DNA of 64,000 nucleotides, taken from the NCBI RefSeq assembly GCF_019448235.1, contig NZ_CP080409.1, forward strand, positions 682,001 through 746,000, in the 5' to 3' direction. The translations under genes were made by a program, and so were the position numbers. The stretch comes from Nocardioides panacisoli. GTDB taxonomy: Bacteria; Actinomycetota; Actinomycetes; Propionibacteriales; Nocardioidaceae. Positions 46,809 to 54,843 of the stretch are shown here, one piece after another; position 1 is the first letter of the stretch; each line of letters begins with the position of its first letter. The notes below the pieces were generated by a model, which made no database searches, was not told where the DNA came from, and saw nothing but the letters and a program-made list of their open reading frames with translations.

Positions 46809-46814
46809 TAGGGT
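46809..46814 (+). promoter_or_regulatory. -10 box (TAGGGT) of polA, leaderless type
   Basis: TAGGGT, six bases (CGCAGG), then GTG 46821. The two divergent -10 boxes lie within 29 bases, so their -35 regions overlap the opposite genes' starts and the two promoters probably compete. Confidence 0.65.
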
Positions 46815-46820
46815 CGCAGG

Positions 46821-49508
46821 GTGCCCTCCGAGACCTCGCGCCCCCGCCTGTTGCTGCTCGACGGCCACTCGCTGGCCTACCGCGCCTTCTTCGCCCTGCC
46901 GGTGGAGAACTTCTCCACCGCCGCCGGCCAGCACACCAATGCCGTCTACGGCTTCACCTCGATGCTGGTCAACGTGCTGCGCGACGAGCAGCCCACCCAC
47001 GTCGCGGTGGCCTTCGACGTCTCACGCCAGACCTTCCGCACCGAGGAGTACGCCGACTACAAGGCCAAGCGCAACAAGACCCCCGATGAGTTCCGCAGCC
47101 AGCTGCCCCTCATCGAGGGCGTGCTGACCGGGTTCGGCATCCCGTTCCTGAAGGTCGACGGCTACGAGGCCGACGACATCATCGCCACGCTCACCACGCA
47201 GGCCCTCGCCGAGGACATGGAGGTCCTCATCCTCACCGGCGACCGCGACTCGCTGCAGCTGGTCACCGACACCTCCACCGTGCTCTACCCGATGCGCGGC
47301 GTGTCCGACCTCGCGCGGATGACGCCCGACGCCGTGGAGGAGAAGTACGGCGTCCGCCCGGAGCGCTACCCCGAGCTCGCGGCGATCGTGGGGGAGACCT
47401 CCGACAACCTGCCCGGCGTGCCCGGTGTGGGCCAGGGGTTCGCTGCCAAGTGGCTCACGACCTACGACGGGCTGGACAACGTCATCGCGCAGGCCGACCA
47501 GATCGGCGGCAAGAAGGGTGAGGCGCTGCGCGCCCACCTGGGCGACGTGATCCGCAACCGACGCCTCAACGCCCTGGTGCGGGACCTCGCGCTCGAGCGC
47601 GCGCCGGGCGACCTCGCGTGGGTCGACTGGGACCGGCAGGCGACCCTGGAGCTCTTCGACGAGCTGGAGTTCCGCGGCGAGCTGCGCACCCGTGCCTTCG
47701 ACACCCTCGGTGGCGACGAGGAGCCGGTGACGGAGGAGCAGGTGGAGCTCGCCACCACGGTGGTGCGTGCCGGCGAGGTAGCTGACTTCCTCGAGGGCCT
47801 GGGCCATGAGCAGGTCGGCGTGCACCTGCGCGGCGCCTGGGCCGCGGGCACGGGCAGCGTCGACGGCATCGCCTTCGCCACGGCCGACGCCCGGGCCGCC
47901 TACCTCGACCTGGCGGACCTGGGGCCGGCCGACGACGCCGCGCTCGCTGCCTGGTTGGCCGATCCCGAGAAGCCCAAGGTGCTGCACGAGGCCAAGGGGC
48001 CCGAGCTGGCGCTGGCTGCCCATGGGTGGACGCTCGCCGGGGTCGCCGCGGACACCGCACTGAGCGCGTACCTCGCGCAGCCGGACCAGCGCACCTACCA
48101 CCTGCGCGACCTGACCCTGCGCTTCCTCAAGCGGGAGCTGCACGCCGAGGCCGACCCCGACCAGGGGGAGCTCTTCGAGGACCCCGACACGGCCGGGGGA
48201 GCAGCCCAGACCGCGATGCTCTCGGCCCACGCCGTCATCGAGCTGGCCGAGGCGTTGGCCGGCGAGATCGAGCGCGCCGGTGGCGCGCGCCTGCTCACCG
48301 ACGTCGAGCTGCCGCTGGTCCACCTGCTGGCCGGCATGGAGCAGGTCGGCATCGCGGTGGACGGGGACCACCTCGCCGAGCTCGAGCAGCACTTCGCCGG
48401 CGAGGTCCGCGCGGCCGCGGACGCGGCGTACGAGGTCATCGGCAAGGAGATCAACCTCGGCTCGCCCAAGCAGCTCCAGGTGGTGCTCTTCGACGAGCTG
48501 GGGATGCCGAAGACCAAGCGCACCAAGACCGGCTACACCACCGACGCCGACGCGCTGCGCGGGTTGTACGTCCAGACCGAGCACCCGTTCCTCGAGTACC
48601 TGTTGCGCCACCGCGACGTGGCGCGACTGCGTCAGACGGTGGAGGGCCTGCTCAAGACCGTGCAGCCGGACGGCCGGATCCACACCACCTTCAACCAGAC
48701 CATCGCGGCCACGGGGCGTCTCTCCAGCACCGACCCCAACCTGCAGAACATCCCGGTCCGCACCGAGGAGGGGCGCCGCATCCGGGAGGCGTTCGTCGTG
48801 GGCGAGGGCTACGACTGCCTGATGACGGCCGACTACAGCCAGATCGAGATGCGGATCATGGCGCACCTGTCCGAGGACGAGCTGCTCATCGAGGCGTTCC
48901 GCAACCGCGCGGACTTCCACGCCACGACGGCGGCGCGGGTGTTCGACGTGGAGCCCGACGAGGTCACCCAGGAGATGCGGGCCAAGATCAAGGCGATGAA
49001 CTACGGCCTCGCCTACGGTCTGTCCGCCTTCGGCCTGGGCCAGCAGCTCGGCATCGAGCCGGGCGAGGCGCGGGGCCTGATGGAGGACTACTTCGAGACC
49101 TTCGGCGGCATCCGGGACTACCTCGACGGCGTCGTCGACGAGGCGCGGCGCGACGGGTTCACCGAGACGATCATGGGCCGGCGCCGCTACCTGCCCGACC
49201 TGACCAGCGACAACCGGCAGCGGCGCGCGATGGCGGAGCGGATGGCGCTCAACGCCCCGATCCAGGGGTCGGCCGCGGACCTGATCAAGGTGGCGATGCT
49301 GCACGTGCAGGACGCCATCACTGCGGCCGGGCTCTCCTCCCGCATGCTGTTGCAGGTGCACGACGAGCTCGTGCTCGAGGTCGCGCCGGGGGAGCGGGAC
49401 GCGCTGGAGGAGATCGTGCGCGAGCAGATGGGCCGTGCCGCCGAGCTCACCATCCCGCTCGACGTCTCGGTCGGCACCGGCGCCACCTGGCACGAAGCCG
49501 CCCACTGA
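46821..49508 (+). CDS. polA: DNA polymerase I
   Basis: PolA (895 residues) fills gaps and removes RNA primers. Order: 5'-3' exonuclease (about 8-290; LLLDGHSLAYRAFFA, DYKAKRNKTPDEF, VDGYEADDIIATL, LTGDRDSLQLV); a 3'-5' exonuclease-like domain (about 300-480) in which the proofreading Asp-x-Glu pair is not seen (VGVHLRGAWAAGT instead), so this activity is probably lost; polymerase domain (about 490-895) with ADYSQIEMRIMAHLS, RRYLPDL and LLQVHDELVLEV. Loss of proofreading is usual for actinobacterial PolA. Start fixed by the -10 spacing. Confidence 0.97.
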   Translation: MPSETSRPRLLLLDGHSLAYRAFFALPVENFSTAAGQHTNAVYGFTSMLVNVLRDEQPTHVAVAFDVSRQTFRTEEYADYKAKRNKTPDEFRSQLPLIEGVLTGFGIPFLKVDGYEADDIIATLTTQALAEDMEVLILTGDRDSLQLVTDTSTVLYPMRGVSDLARMTPDAVEEKYGVRPERYPELAAIVGETSDNLPGVPGVGQGFAAKWLTTYDGLDNVIAQADQIGGKKGEALRAHLGDVIRNRRLNALVRDLALERAPGDLAWVDWDRQATLELFDELEFRGELRTRAFDTLGGDEEPVTEEQVELATTVVRAGEVADFLEGLGHEQVGVHLRGAWAAGTGSVDGIAFATADARAAYLDLADLGPADDAALAAWLADPEKPKVLHEAKGPELALAAHGWTLAGVAADTALSAYLAQPDQRTYHLRDLTLRFLKRELHAEADPDQGELFEDPDTAGGAAQTAMLSAHAVIELAEALAGEIERAGGARLLTDVELPLVHLLAGMEQVGIAVDGDHLAELEQHFAGEVRAAADAAYEVIGKEINLGSPKQLQVVLFDELGMPKTKRTKTGYTTDADALRGLYVQTEHPFLEYLLRHRDVARLRQTVEGLLKTVQPDGRIHTTFNQTIAATGRLSSTDPNLQNIPVRTEEGRRIREAFVVGEGYDCLMTADYSQIEMRIMAHLSEDELLIEAFRNRADFHATTAARVFDVEPDEVTQEMRAKIKAMNYGLAYGLSAFGLGQQLGIEPGEARGLMEDYFETFGGIRDYLDGVVDEARRDGFTETIMGRRRYLPDLTSDNRQRRAMAERMALNAPIQGSAADLIKVAMLHVQDAITAAGLSSRMLLQVHDELVLEVAPGERDALEEIVREQMGRAAELTIPLDVSVGTGATWHEAAH

Positions 49509-49525
49509 GGGCGGCGCCGCGCTGG

Positions 49526-50809
49526 CTAGGCGCCGACGGTGGTCCGCCCGGTCCGCGACCGAATCGCCTGCAGCGTGAGCAACAGGGTGAGCACCACCGC
49601 GTCGATCGTCGCGACGCTCGCTGCCAGGCCGGTCACGGTGCTGGTGGTGGCGCCGACGGCGACGAGAACGCCGACACCGATGGTGATGAGGTACTTCGTC
49701 CAGCGGCCGCGCTTGGCCAGGCCTGCGTAGACGAGCAGCTGGAGGAGCGCCAGCAGGCTTCCCAGGACGGCGAAGAGCCAGAGGCGGTCCTGGACGTCGG
49801 CGTACTCGCCGCCGCCGATGAACTCGAGGGCCAGACCGCTGAGCAGGTAGGTGGCGAGCACGCACGCGGCTCCCATCCCCGTCAGGAGCGCCAGTCCCTG
49901 TCGCACGGCCTGCCGGTTCTCCGAGGCCGTCGACATCGAGGGGAACAGGATGATCACGGCGAACTGGGGGAGGAACAGCACCGCCTTGGTCACGATCAGG
50001 CCGGCCGCGTAGAGGCCGGCGTCGTGGTCGTCGAGGACACTGCGGGCGACGACCACGTCGAGATTGGCCAGTGCGACGAAGGCCAGCAGCGCCACCGAGC
50101 TCCCGGCCGCCTCGCGCCGGACGTCGCGGCGTACGGCGCGGTCGTGCGCGTTCCAGGCGGCTTCGTGGTGGGTCCGGTTCCGCAGCGCCAGCGACCCGAC
50201 CAGTACCGGTGCCCAGGCCGCGATCAGCACGCCGACCATGCCGCTGGTCGCCGTGGGGGACACCAGCAGGCACACCGAGCCGACGGCAACGCGCGGGATG
50301 CCGACGGCCAGGTAGACGAGGCTGAGGGCGAACCACCGTCGCTCGCCCTGGAGGACTCCCGCGTGGCCTCCCATCACCGTCACCGGCAGCACCGTGAGCG
50401 CGAGCATCACCGCCGACCACACCGAATCGAGGCGCAGCAGGGAGGCGACCAGCGGTGCTGAGGCGACGGCGAGCCCGGCGAGCAGGATCGCAGCGCGCCA
50501 GGTGGTGCCCAGCACCGTGTCCTCGATCGCTGACACGTCGTCAGGGTCGGCGGCGATACGTCGTGCTGCGGTCGCCTGGATGCCGAGCTGGACCACCGAG
50601 AGCACCATCAGTAGTGCCATCAGGCTGGCGATCGCGCCGAACTGGCTGGGTCCCAGGAGGCGCGCGGCCAGCATCTGGAAGACGTAGTTGCCGACGTTCA
50701 TCGCCGCCATGGCCACCGCGATGCCGGCGCTGCTGCGCAGGAACGCGATCATGCGCCCGGTCGCAGCTGGCGAGGTCGAGCGGTCGCGCGACCCGGTGTC
50801 GGTGCTCAC
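49526..50809 (-). CDS. Oligosaccharide flippase-like membrane protein
   Basis: From GTG 50809 the protein has 427 residues and about 12 hydrophobic helices with short polar links. The N-terminal helix and AARLLGPSQFGAIASLMALLMV are typical of polysaccharide (Wzx-like) transporters of the MOP superfamily. It would move lipid-linked glycan across the membrane. The family is diverse and the substrate unknown. The longer frame upstream (ATG 50815) is excluded because a -10 box TAGTGT ends one base before it; GTG 50809 lies seven bases after the box. It opens the envelope-glycan cluster. Confidence 0.78.
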   Translation of the reverse strand: MSTDTGSRDRSTSPAATGRMIAFLRSSAGIAVAMAAMNVGNYVFQMLAARLLGPSQFGAIASLMALLMVLSVVQLGIQATAARRIAADPDDVSAIEDTVLGTTWRAAILLAGLAVASAPLVASLLRLDSVWSAVMLALTVLPVTVMGGHAGVLQGERRWFALSLVYLAVGIPRVAVGSVCLLVSPTATSGMVGVLIAAWAPVLVGSLALRNRTHHEAAWNAHDRAVRRDVRREAAGSSVALLAFVALANLDVVVARSVLDDHDAGLYAAGLIVTKAVLFLPQFAVIILFPSMSTASENRQAVRQGLALLTGMGAACVLATYLLSGLALEFIGGGEYADVQDRLWLFAVLGSLLALLQLLVYAGLAKRGRWTKYLITIGVGVLVAVGATTSTVTGLAASVATIDAVVLTLLLTLQAIRSRTGRTTVGA

Positions 50810-50816
50810 GACCATG

Positions 50817-50822
50817 ACACTA
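50817..50822 (-). promoter_or_regulatory. -10 box (TAGTGT) of the flippase gene, leaderless type
   Basis: On the minus strand TAGTGT is followed by seven bases (CATGGTC) and GTG 50809. Confidence 0.55.
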
Positions 50823-50925
50823 GCCATTGCCCGGGACATCGATCCCACCGCCCGGGCGCCGTGTCGAGGTCGACCCGGCGCGGGACCGAGGTGGTTGGAT
50901 TGGCCCAGCCGGTGAAGGGGAGAGC

Positions 50926-52611
50926 TTGAGCACGTACGACCGCACGCGCGCCTTGGTCCCCGGGTGGTCCGTCGTCCTCGCGGTGGCACTGCTCGGTCCG
51001 GCGCTGGCGCCGGGGTACGTCCTCTCCTACGACATGGTCTGGGTCCCCGACCTGTCGCTGCGCCCGGACTTCCTCGGCCTCGGCAGCGAACTCCCGCGGG
51101 CGGTGCCGTCGGATGCCGTGGTGGCGGTACTGGACGAGCTGGTGCCGGGGGCGGTGCTGCAGAAGGTCGTGCTGCTGGCGGCCCTGGTCGGTGGCGGCCT
51201 CGGCGCGGCCAGACTGGTGCCTGACGGCCTGGTCCCCCGCCTGGTCGCGGTCGGGGTGTACCAGTGGAACCCGCTGGTGGTGGAGCGACTGGTCCTCGGC
51301 CACTGGCCGGTGCTCGTTGGGTACGCCGTCCTCCCATGGGTGATCGTGCTGTGCCGCCGGTGGCGGGCACGGGCGGCCGTGCCCGCCGGCCTGTTGCTCC
51401 TGGTGCCGTTGGGCAGCCTCTCGGCGAGCGCCGGGCTCGCCACGGCGGTCGTGCTGGTCGCCGCGGCTGCCGGACGTGCCCGTCAGGTCACTCTGGTGCT
51501 GCTCGTCGCCGCGGCGAACGCGCCGTGGGTCATCGCTGGCCTGCTCCACGCAGGGGACGCGGCCGTGGATCCGGCTGGTGCCCGGGTCTTCGCCCTCCAC
51601 GACGAGGGGACCGTGCCGGGTCCGGTGGCAGCGTTGACGCTCGGGGGCGTGTGGAACAGCGAGGTCGTGCCGGACACCCGTGGTGGTCTTCTCGGGTGGA
51701 TCGCGCTGGTGGTGCTGGGAGGCTTGGCGGCGCTGGGCGCGCGGTCGTGGTGGCGACGTACCGAGCGCCGCGAGCGTGGTGCCGTGCTGGGGTGCTGGGT
51801 GGCGGGATGGGCCACCGCCTGCGCGACGTGGGTGGCGCCGGGGGCCGTCGGATGGCTGGGGGAGCAGGTCCCGGGCCTCGGCCTCCTCCGCGACGGTGCG
51901 CGCGGTCTCGTGCTCTGCGCGCCCCTGCTGGTGTCCTTGGTCGGGCACGGCGTCGTCGAGGCCCGGCGTCGGATCGCGCCCAGCGCCGTCGCGCGCTCCG
52001 TCACCGCGGCCACCGTCGTCCTTCTCCCGGTGCTGTTGTTGCCCGATGCGGTGTGGGGGGTGTCGGGGAGGGTGGCCGCGGTGTCCTATCCCGCCTCCTA
52101 CGAGCGTGCCCGCGTCGCAGTGGACGCCGCGGGCGGGCGTGCGCAGGACGGTGACGTCGTGCTGTTGCCCCTGACCAGTTACCGGCAGCCGCCCTGGAAC
52201 GAGGGCCGCAAAGTGTTGGACCCGTGGGGGCGCTACCTCCCGCGTGACTACGTCGCGGGCGACGACCTGGTCGTGTCGGGCACCGTCGTGGCCGGCGAGG
52301 ATCCGCGAGTCGACACGGTCAGGGAGGCGCTCGCGCGACCAACGCCGGAGGAACGGTCCCGTGCGCTGGCGCGCTCGGGCATCGGCATCGTCGTGGTGGA
52401 CCTGGCCGCGCCCGGTGGGACCGACGTCGACGAGGTGGCCGGCGATCGGCTCGCTGCGGACGAGCGGGTCGTGGTGATCGCACTCCGCGGTGTCGTCGAT
52501 CGCGGCACGCCCCGAGTCGAGGCAACGGCGATGGCGACCGCGTGGACGGGGCCGATCGTGCTCCTTGCCGTCGCGTGTTCGTTGATGGCACGGAGGAGGC
52601 GGCGCGGGTGA
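50926..52611 (+). CDS. Large membrane protein, Rv0226c-like
   Basis: A 561-residue membrane protein with about 12 helices and a C-terminal extracytoplasmic part. The phrases DMVWVPDLSLRPDFLGLG, PRAVPSDAVVAVLDELVPG and VYQWNPLVVERLVLGHWPVLVGYAVLP recall an actinobacterial envelope protein family that includes Rv0226c of M. tuberculosis (from memory, not searched). A sugar-transfer or lipid-linked glycan role is possible. TTG 50926 follows AAGGGGAG (50915-50922), a strong site; the longer frame from 50827 starts outside it. Confidence 0.65.
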   Translation: MSTYDRTRALVPGWSVVLAVALLGPALAPGYVLSYDMVWVPDLSLRPDFLGLGSELPRAVPSDAVVAVLDELVPGAVLQKVVLLAALVGGGLGAARLVPDGLVPRLVAVGVYQWNPLVVERLVLGHWPVLVGYAVLPWVIVLCRRWRARAAVPAGLLLLVPLGSLSASAGLATAVVLVAAAAGRARQVTLVLLVAAANAPWVIAGLLHAGDAAVDPAGARVFALHDEGTVPGPVAALTLGGVWNSEVVPDTRGGLLGWIALVVLGGLAALGARSWWRRTERRERGAVLGCWVAGWATACATWVAPGAVGWLGEQVPGLGLLRDGARGLVLCAPLLVSLVGHGVVEARRRIAPSAVARSVTAATVVLLPVLLLPDAVWGVSGRVAAVSYPASYERARVAVDAAGGRAQDGDVVLLPLTSYRQPPWNEGRKVLDPWGRYLPRDYVAGDDLVVSGTVVAGEDPRVDTVREALARPTPEERSRALARSGIGIVVVDLAAPGGTDVDEVAGDRLAADERVVVIALRGVVDRGTPRVEATAMATAWTGPIVLLAVACSLMARRRRRG

Positions 52612-52617
52612 TATCGT
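52612..52617 (+). promoter_or_regulatory. Possible -10 box (TATCGT) of the DUF2613 mini-gene
   Basis: TATCGT lies one base into the gap after the preceding stop; a transcript would begin near 52624 and include GGGGAGGTAGC, the ribosome site of the mini-gene at 52644. Confidence 0.45.
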
Positions 52618-52643
52618 GATCGGCGACAAGGGGAGGTAGCAAC

Positions 52644-52799
52644 GTGGGATCCACGACCATCGCAGCCATCGTGAGCGTGCTCGTCGGTGGCGGACTGGCC
52701 GCAGCCAGCGTCGTCGGCCTCGTGAACGCACAGACCGGCACCCCGGAGGAGTCTCCGGTGAACGTCGGCAACGTGAGCATCGAGTACGGCTCGAACTGA
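52644..52799 (+). CDS. DUF2613-type small membrane/secreted protein (51 residues)
   Basis: GTG 52644 follows GGGGAGGTAGCAAC, a strong ribosome site, and gives 51 residues: a single hydrophobic segment (IAAIVSVLVGGGLAAASVVGLV, residues about 6-27; key pattern only) and a short acidic tail ending VSIEYGSN. This matches DUF2613, small actinobacterial proteins; Rv0236A beside aftD in M. tuberculosis is one (from memory). Function unknown. A signal anchor or signal peptide ending near VNAQT are both possible. A strong terminator follows. Confidence 0.75.
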   Translation: MGSTTIAAIVSVLVGGGLAAASVVGLVNAQTGTPEESPVNVGNVSIEYGSN

Positions 52800-52809
52800 C
52801 AGCGCTGCA

Positions 52810-52844
52810 ACGAACGGCGGGCCGCTGTGCGGCCCGCCGTTCGT
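52810..52844. terminator. Bidirectional terminator after the DUF2613 gene
   Basis: ACGAACGGCGGGCCGC (52810-52825) and its exact complement (52829-52844) form a 16-bp stem with a 3-base loop (TGT), followed by a T/G-rich stretch. It lies between the mini-gene and the convergent glycosyltransferase gene, and can stop both. Confidence 0.85.
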
Positions 52845-52865
52845 GTGTGTTCGGAGTGGTGTGGG

Positions 52866-54053
52866 TCAGGAGGCGAGTCGCCGCGGCTCGACCCGCGGCG
52901 CCAGCGCGATCTCGTCAGCGGCGACCACCTCGCCACGCACCGCGGAGTGGACCACGGAGCCGAACGCCTCCTCTGCGCGCTCCCAGGAGAAGGCGAAGCT
53001 CATCGCCAGGGCCTCCTTGCCCATCTCCTTGCGCCGCATCTCGTCGCCCAGCAGTTCCCGCAGGGCGTTGGTGAACTCCTCGGGGTCGTCCACGAGCACG
53101 CCCGAGACGCCGTCGTCGATGGACTCCCGCGTGCCTCCGGCGGCGCGGTAGGCGATCGTGGGCGTGGAGTGCATCCCCGCCTCGCCGATCACCAGGCCCC
53201 ACCCCTCCTTCAGCGAGGGCAGGAGCAGCAGCCAGGAGCGCTTGTACGCCGAGTGCTTCTCCGCCTCGTCGACGTGGCCGAGGAAGGAGACGAACTCCCG
53301 GGCGCCGCGCTGGTCGACGTAGGTCTCCAACTCGCTGCGCCACCAACCGTCGCCGACGATCTCGAGCCGGAGGTCGGGGAACTGGGCACGTGCCGCCCGC
53401 ACCGCGTCGACGGCGTGCTCCACCTGCTTGTGCGGGACGAGGCGACCGACGACGGTCACCGTCGGTGTGCGGGCCTTCTCTCCGCCGGTCAGTGGGGCGA
53501 CCGAGGTGCCGTTGTGCACCACGGCGATCCGGGAGCGGTCGACGCCGAGGTCGCAGAGCTCGTCCCGCGTCGCCCGCGAGACGGCAACGTACTGGCAGTG
53601 TCGGTAGAGCCAGGGCGCGAAACGACGCTCGATCCACCAGCCGACACGACCGGCCGGGCCGGGGAAGACGACCGGCCACTGCTCCCGGTGCACGTGGTGG
53701 ACCAGCACGATGCTGGGCCTGCGGGTGACCAGGCGGGAGAAGAAGGGCAAGCCGTTCTGGATGTCGACGACCACGTCGGGATCGCCGAGGTCCCCGCGTC
53801 GCAGGGCTCGCATTCCCTCCCAGTAGACGCTGAGCCGTGATCCGCGACGGACGTAGCGCACGCCGTCGACGACTTCGTCGGCCGCGCCGCCGTCGTAGGC
53901 AGCAGTGAACACGGTGACGCGGCACCCGTGCCGGGCCAACCCAGTTGCGATGTTCTCCAGGTAGAGCTCCGCGCCACCTCCCTCAGGGTTGCGCGCATCG
54001 CGCCAACTGAGAAAGACGACATCCCTCCCCTGGAGGTCCTCCCAAACCTCCAT
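52866..54053 (-). CDS. GT4-family glycosyltransferase, Rv0225-like
   Basis: A 395-residue GT-B glycosyltransferase of family GT4. The N-terminal domain holds RNPEGGGAELYLENIATGLARHG; the nucleotide-sugar half has VVGRLVPHKQVEHAVDAV and the retaining EX7E-type block LLPSLKEGWGLVIGEAG. Sugar and acceptor are unknown. It lies in the same cluster as Rv0224c-, Rv0226c- and Rv0227c-like genes. Start ATG 54053 with a -10 box TAGGAT nine bases upstream. Confidence 0.9.
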   Translation of the reverse strand: MEVWEDLQGRDVVFLSWRDARNPEGGGAELYLENIATGLARHGCRVTVFTAAYDGGAADEVVDGVRYVRRGSRLSVYWEGMRALRRGDLGDPDVVVDIQNGLPFFSRLVTRRPSIVLVHHVHREQWPVVFPGPAGRVGWWIERRFAPWLYRHCQYVAVSRATRDELCDLGVDRSRIAVVHNGTSVAPLTGGEKARTPTVTVVGRLVPHKQVEHAVDAVRAARAQFPDLRLEIVGDGWWRSELETYVDQRGAREFVSFLGHVDEAEKHSAYKRSWLLLLPSLKEGWGLVIGEAGMHSTPTIAYRAAGGTRESIDDGVSGVLVDDPEEFTNALRELLGDEMRRKEMGKEALAMSFAFSWERAEEAFGSVVHSAVRGEVVAADEIALAPRVEPRRLAS

Positions 54054-54066
54054 GAAACGGGGATCC

Positions 54067-54078
54067 TACCGTACGGTA
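54067..54078. promoter_or_regulatory. Bidirectional promoter with 12-bp palindrome TACCGTACGGTA
   Basis: The palindrome supplies a forward -10 box TACGGT (54072-54077) seven bases before GTG 54085, and its left edge is part of the minus-strand -10 TAGGAT (54068-54063), nine bases before ATG 54053. The two start codons are only 31 bases apart, so both genes are leaderless or nearly so and polymerase binding in the two directions overlaps. The palindrome could also bind a regulator. Confidence 0.6.
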
Positions 54079-54084
54079 GCCGCT

Positions 54085-54843
54085 GTGCTGAACGCTTCGC
54101 GGACTGATGTGTCGCACCGTCCGACCTTGCGGCGCTCCGTCCGCCTGTTGCGGGAGTTCCGGCTCGAACAGAGCGATCCGGCCCGGTTCTACACCGCGAT
54201 GGCCGAGGACTCCGCCGCTCACCTCGCGCGCCACTGTGACCTCGCAGCGGCCACCATGCTCGACGTCGGTGGCGGCCCCGGCTACTTCCGTCGCGCGTTC
54301 GAGCACGCCGGGGCCCGGTACTGGGCGCTGGACTCCGATGTCGGCGAGCTGGCCGGCGCGGGGGAGGTCGCTCCGGGGACGGTGGTCGGCAGCGGCATGC
54401 AACTTCCCTTCGCGACCGACGCGGTGGACGTCTGCTTCTCCTCCAATGTGCTCGAGCACGTGGTGGATCCGTGGCGAATGGCCGAGGAGATGCTCCGGGT
54501 GACCCGCCCCGGCGGCACCGTGTTCCTCAGCTACACGGTGTGGTGGGGGCCGTGGGGTGGACACGAGACCGCGCCGTGGCACTACTTGGGTGGCCATCGC
54601 GCGCGCCGGCGTTACGCCCGTCGCCTGGGCCACGAGCCGAAGAACCGTTTCGGGGAGTCGTTGTTCCCGGTGACCGTCGCCGCCGGGCTCCGCTGGGCCG
54701 ACGTGGTGGTCGCGTCGGGGAGGGCGGAGGTCCTGGAGTCGGCGCCGCGCTACAACCCGCGATGGGCGTGGTGGCTCACCCGCGTCCCCGTGCTCCGTGA
54801 GGTCGTGACCTGGAACCTCGTTCTGGTGCTGCGGAAGAAGTGA
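54085..54843 (+). CDS. Class I SAM methyltransferase, Rv0224c-like
   Basis: A 252-residue methyltransferase. SAM site LDVGGGPGYFRRAFEHAGARYWALDSDV (motif I and post-I), then DAVDVCFSSNVLEHVVDP and the motif PGGTVFLSYT. The acceptor is unknown; a cell-envelope lipid or glycan is likely from the neighbours. GTG 54085 is chosen because of the -10 box seven bases upstream; the longer open frame (53989) overlaps the divergent gene. Its last bases overlap the aftD-like gene (GTGA). Confidence 0.87.
   Translation: MLNASRTDVSHRPTLRRSVRLLREFRLEQSDPARFYTAMAEDSAAHLARHCDLAAATMLDVGGGPGYFRRAFEHAGARYWALDSDVGELAGAGEVAPGTVVGSGMQLPFATDAVDVCFSSNVLEHVVDPWRMAEEMLRVTRPGGTVFLSYTVWWGPWGGHETAPWHYLGGHRARRRYARRLGHEPKNRFGESLFPVTVAAGLRWADVVVASGRAEVLESAPRYNPRWAWWLTRVPVLREVVTWNLVLVLRKK

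Noticed and set aside
50810-50818. ATG 50815 as start of the flippase
   Set aside because: It lies one base after a good -10 box, so it would not be in the mRNA; GTG 50809 fits the leaderless spacing.
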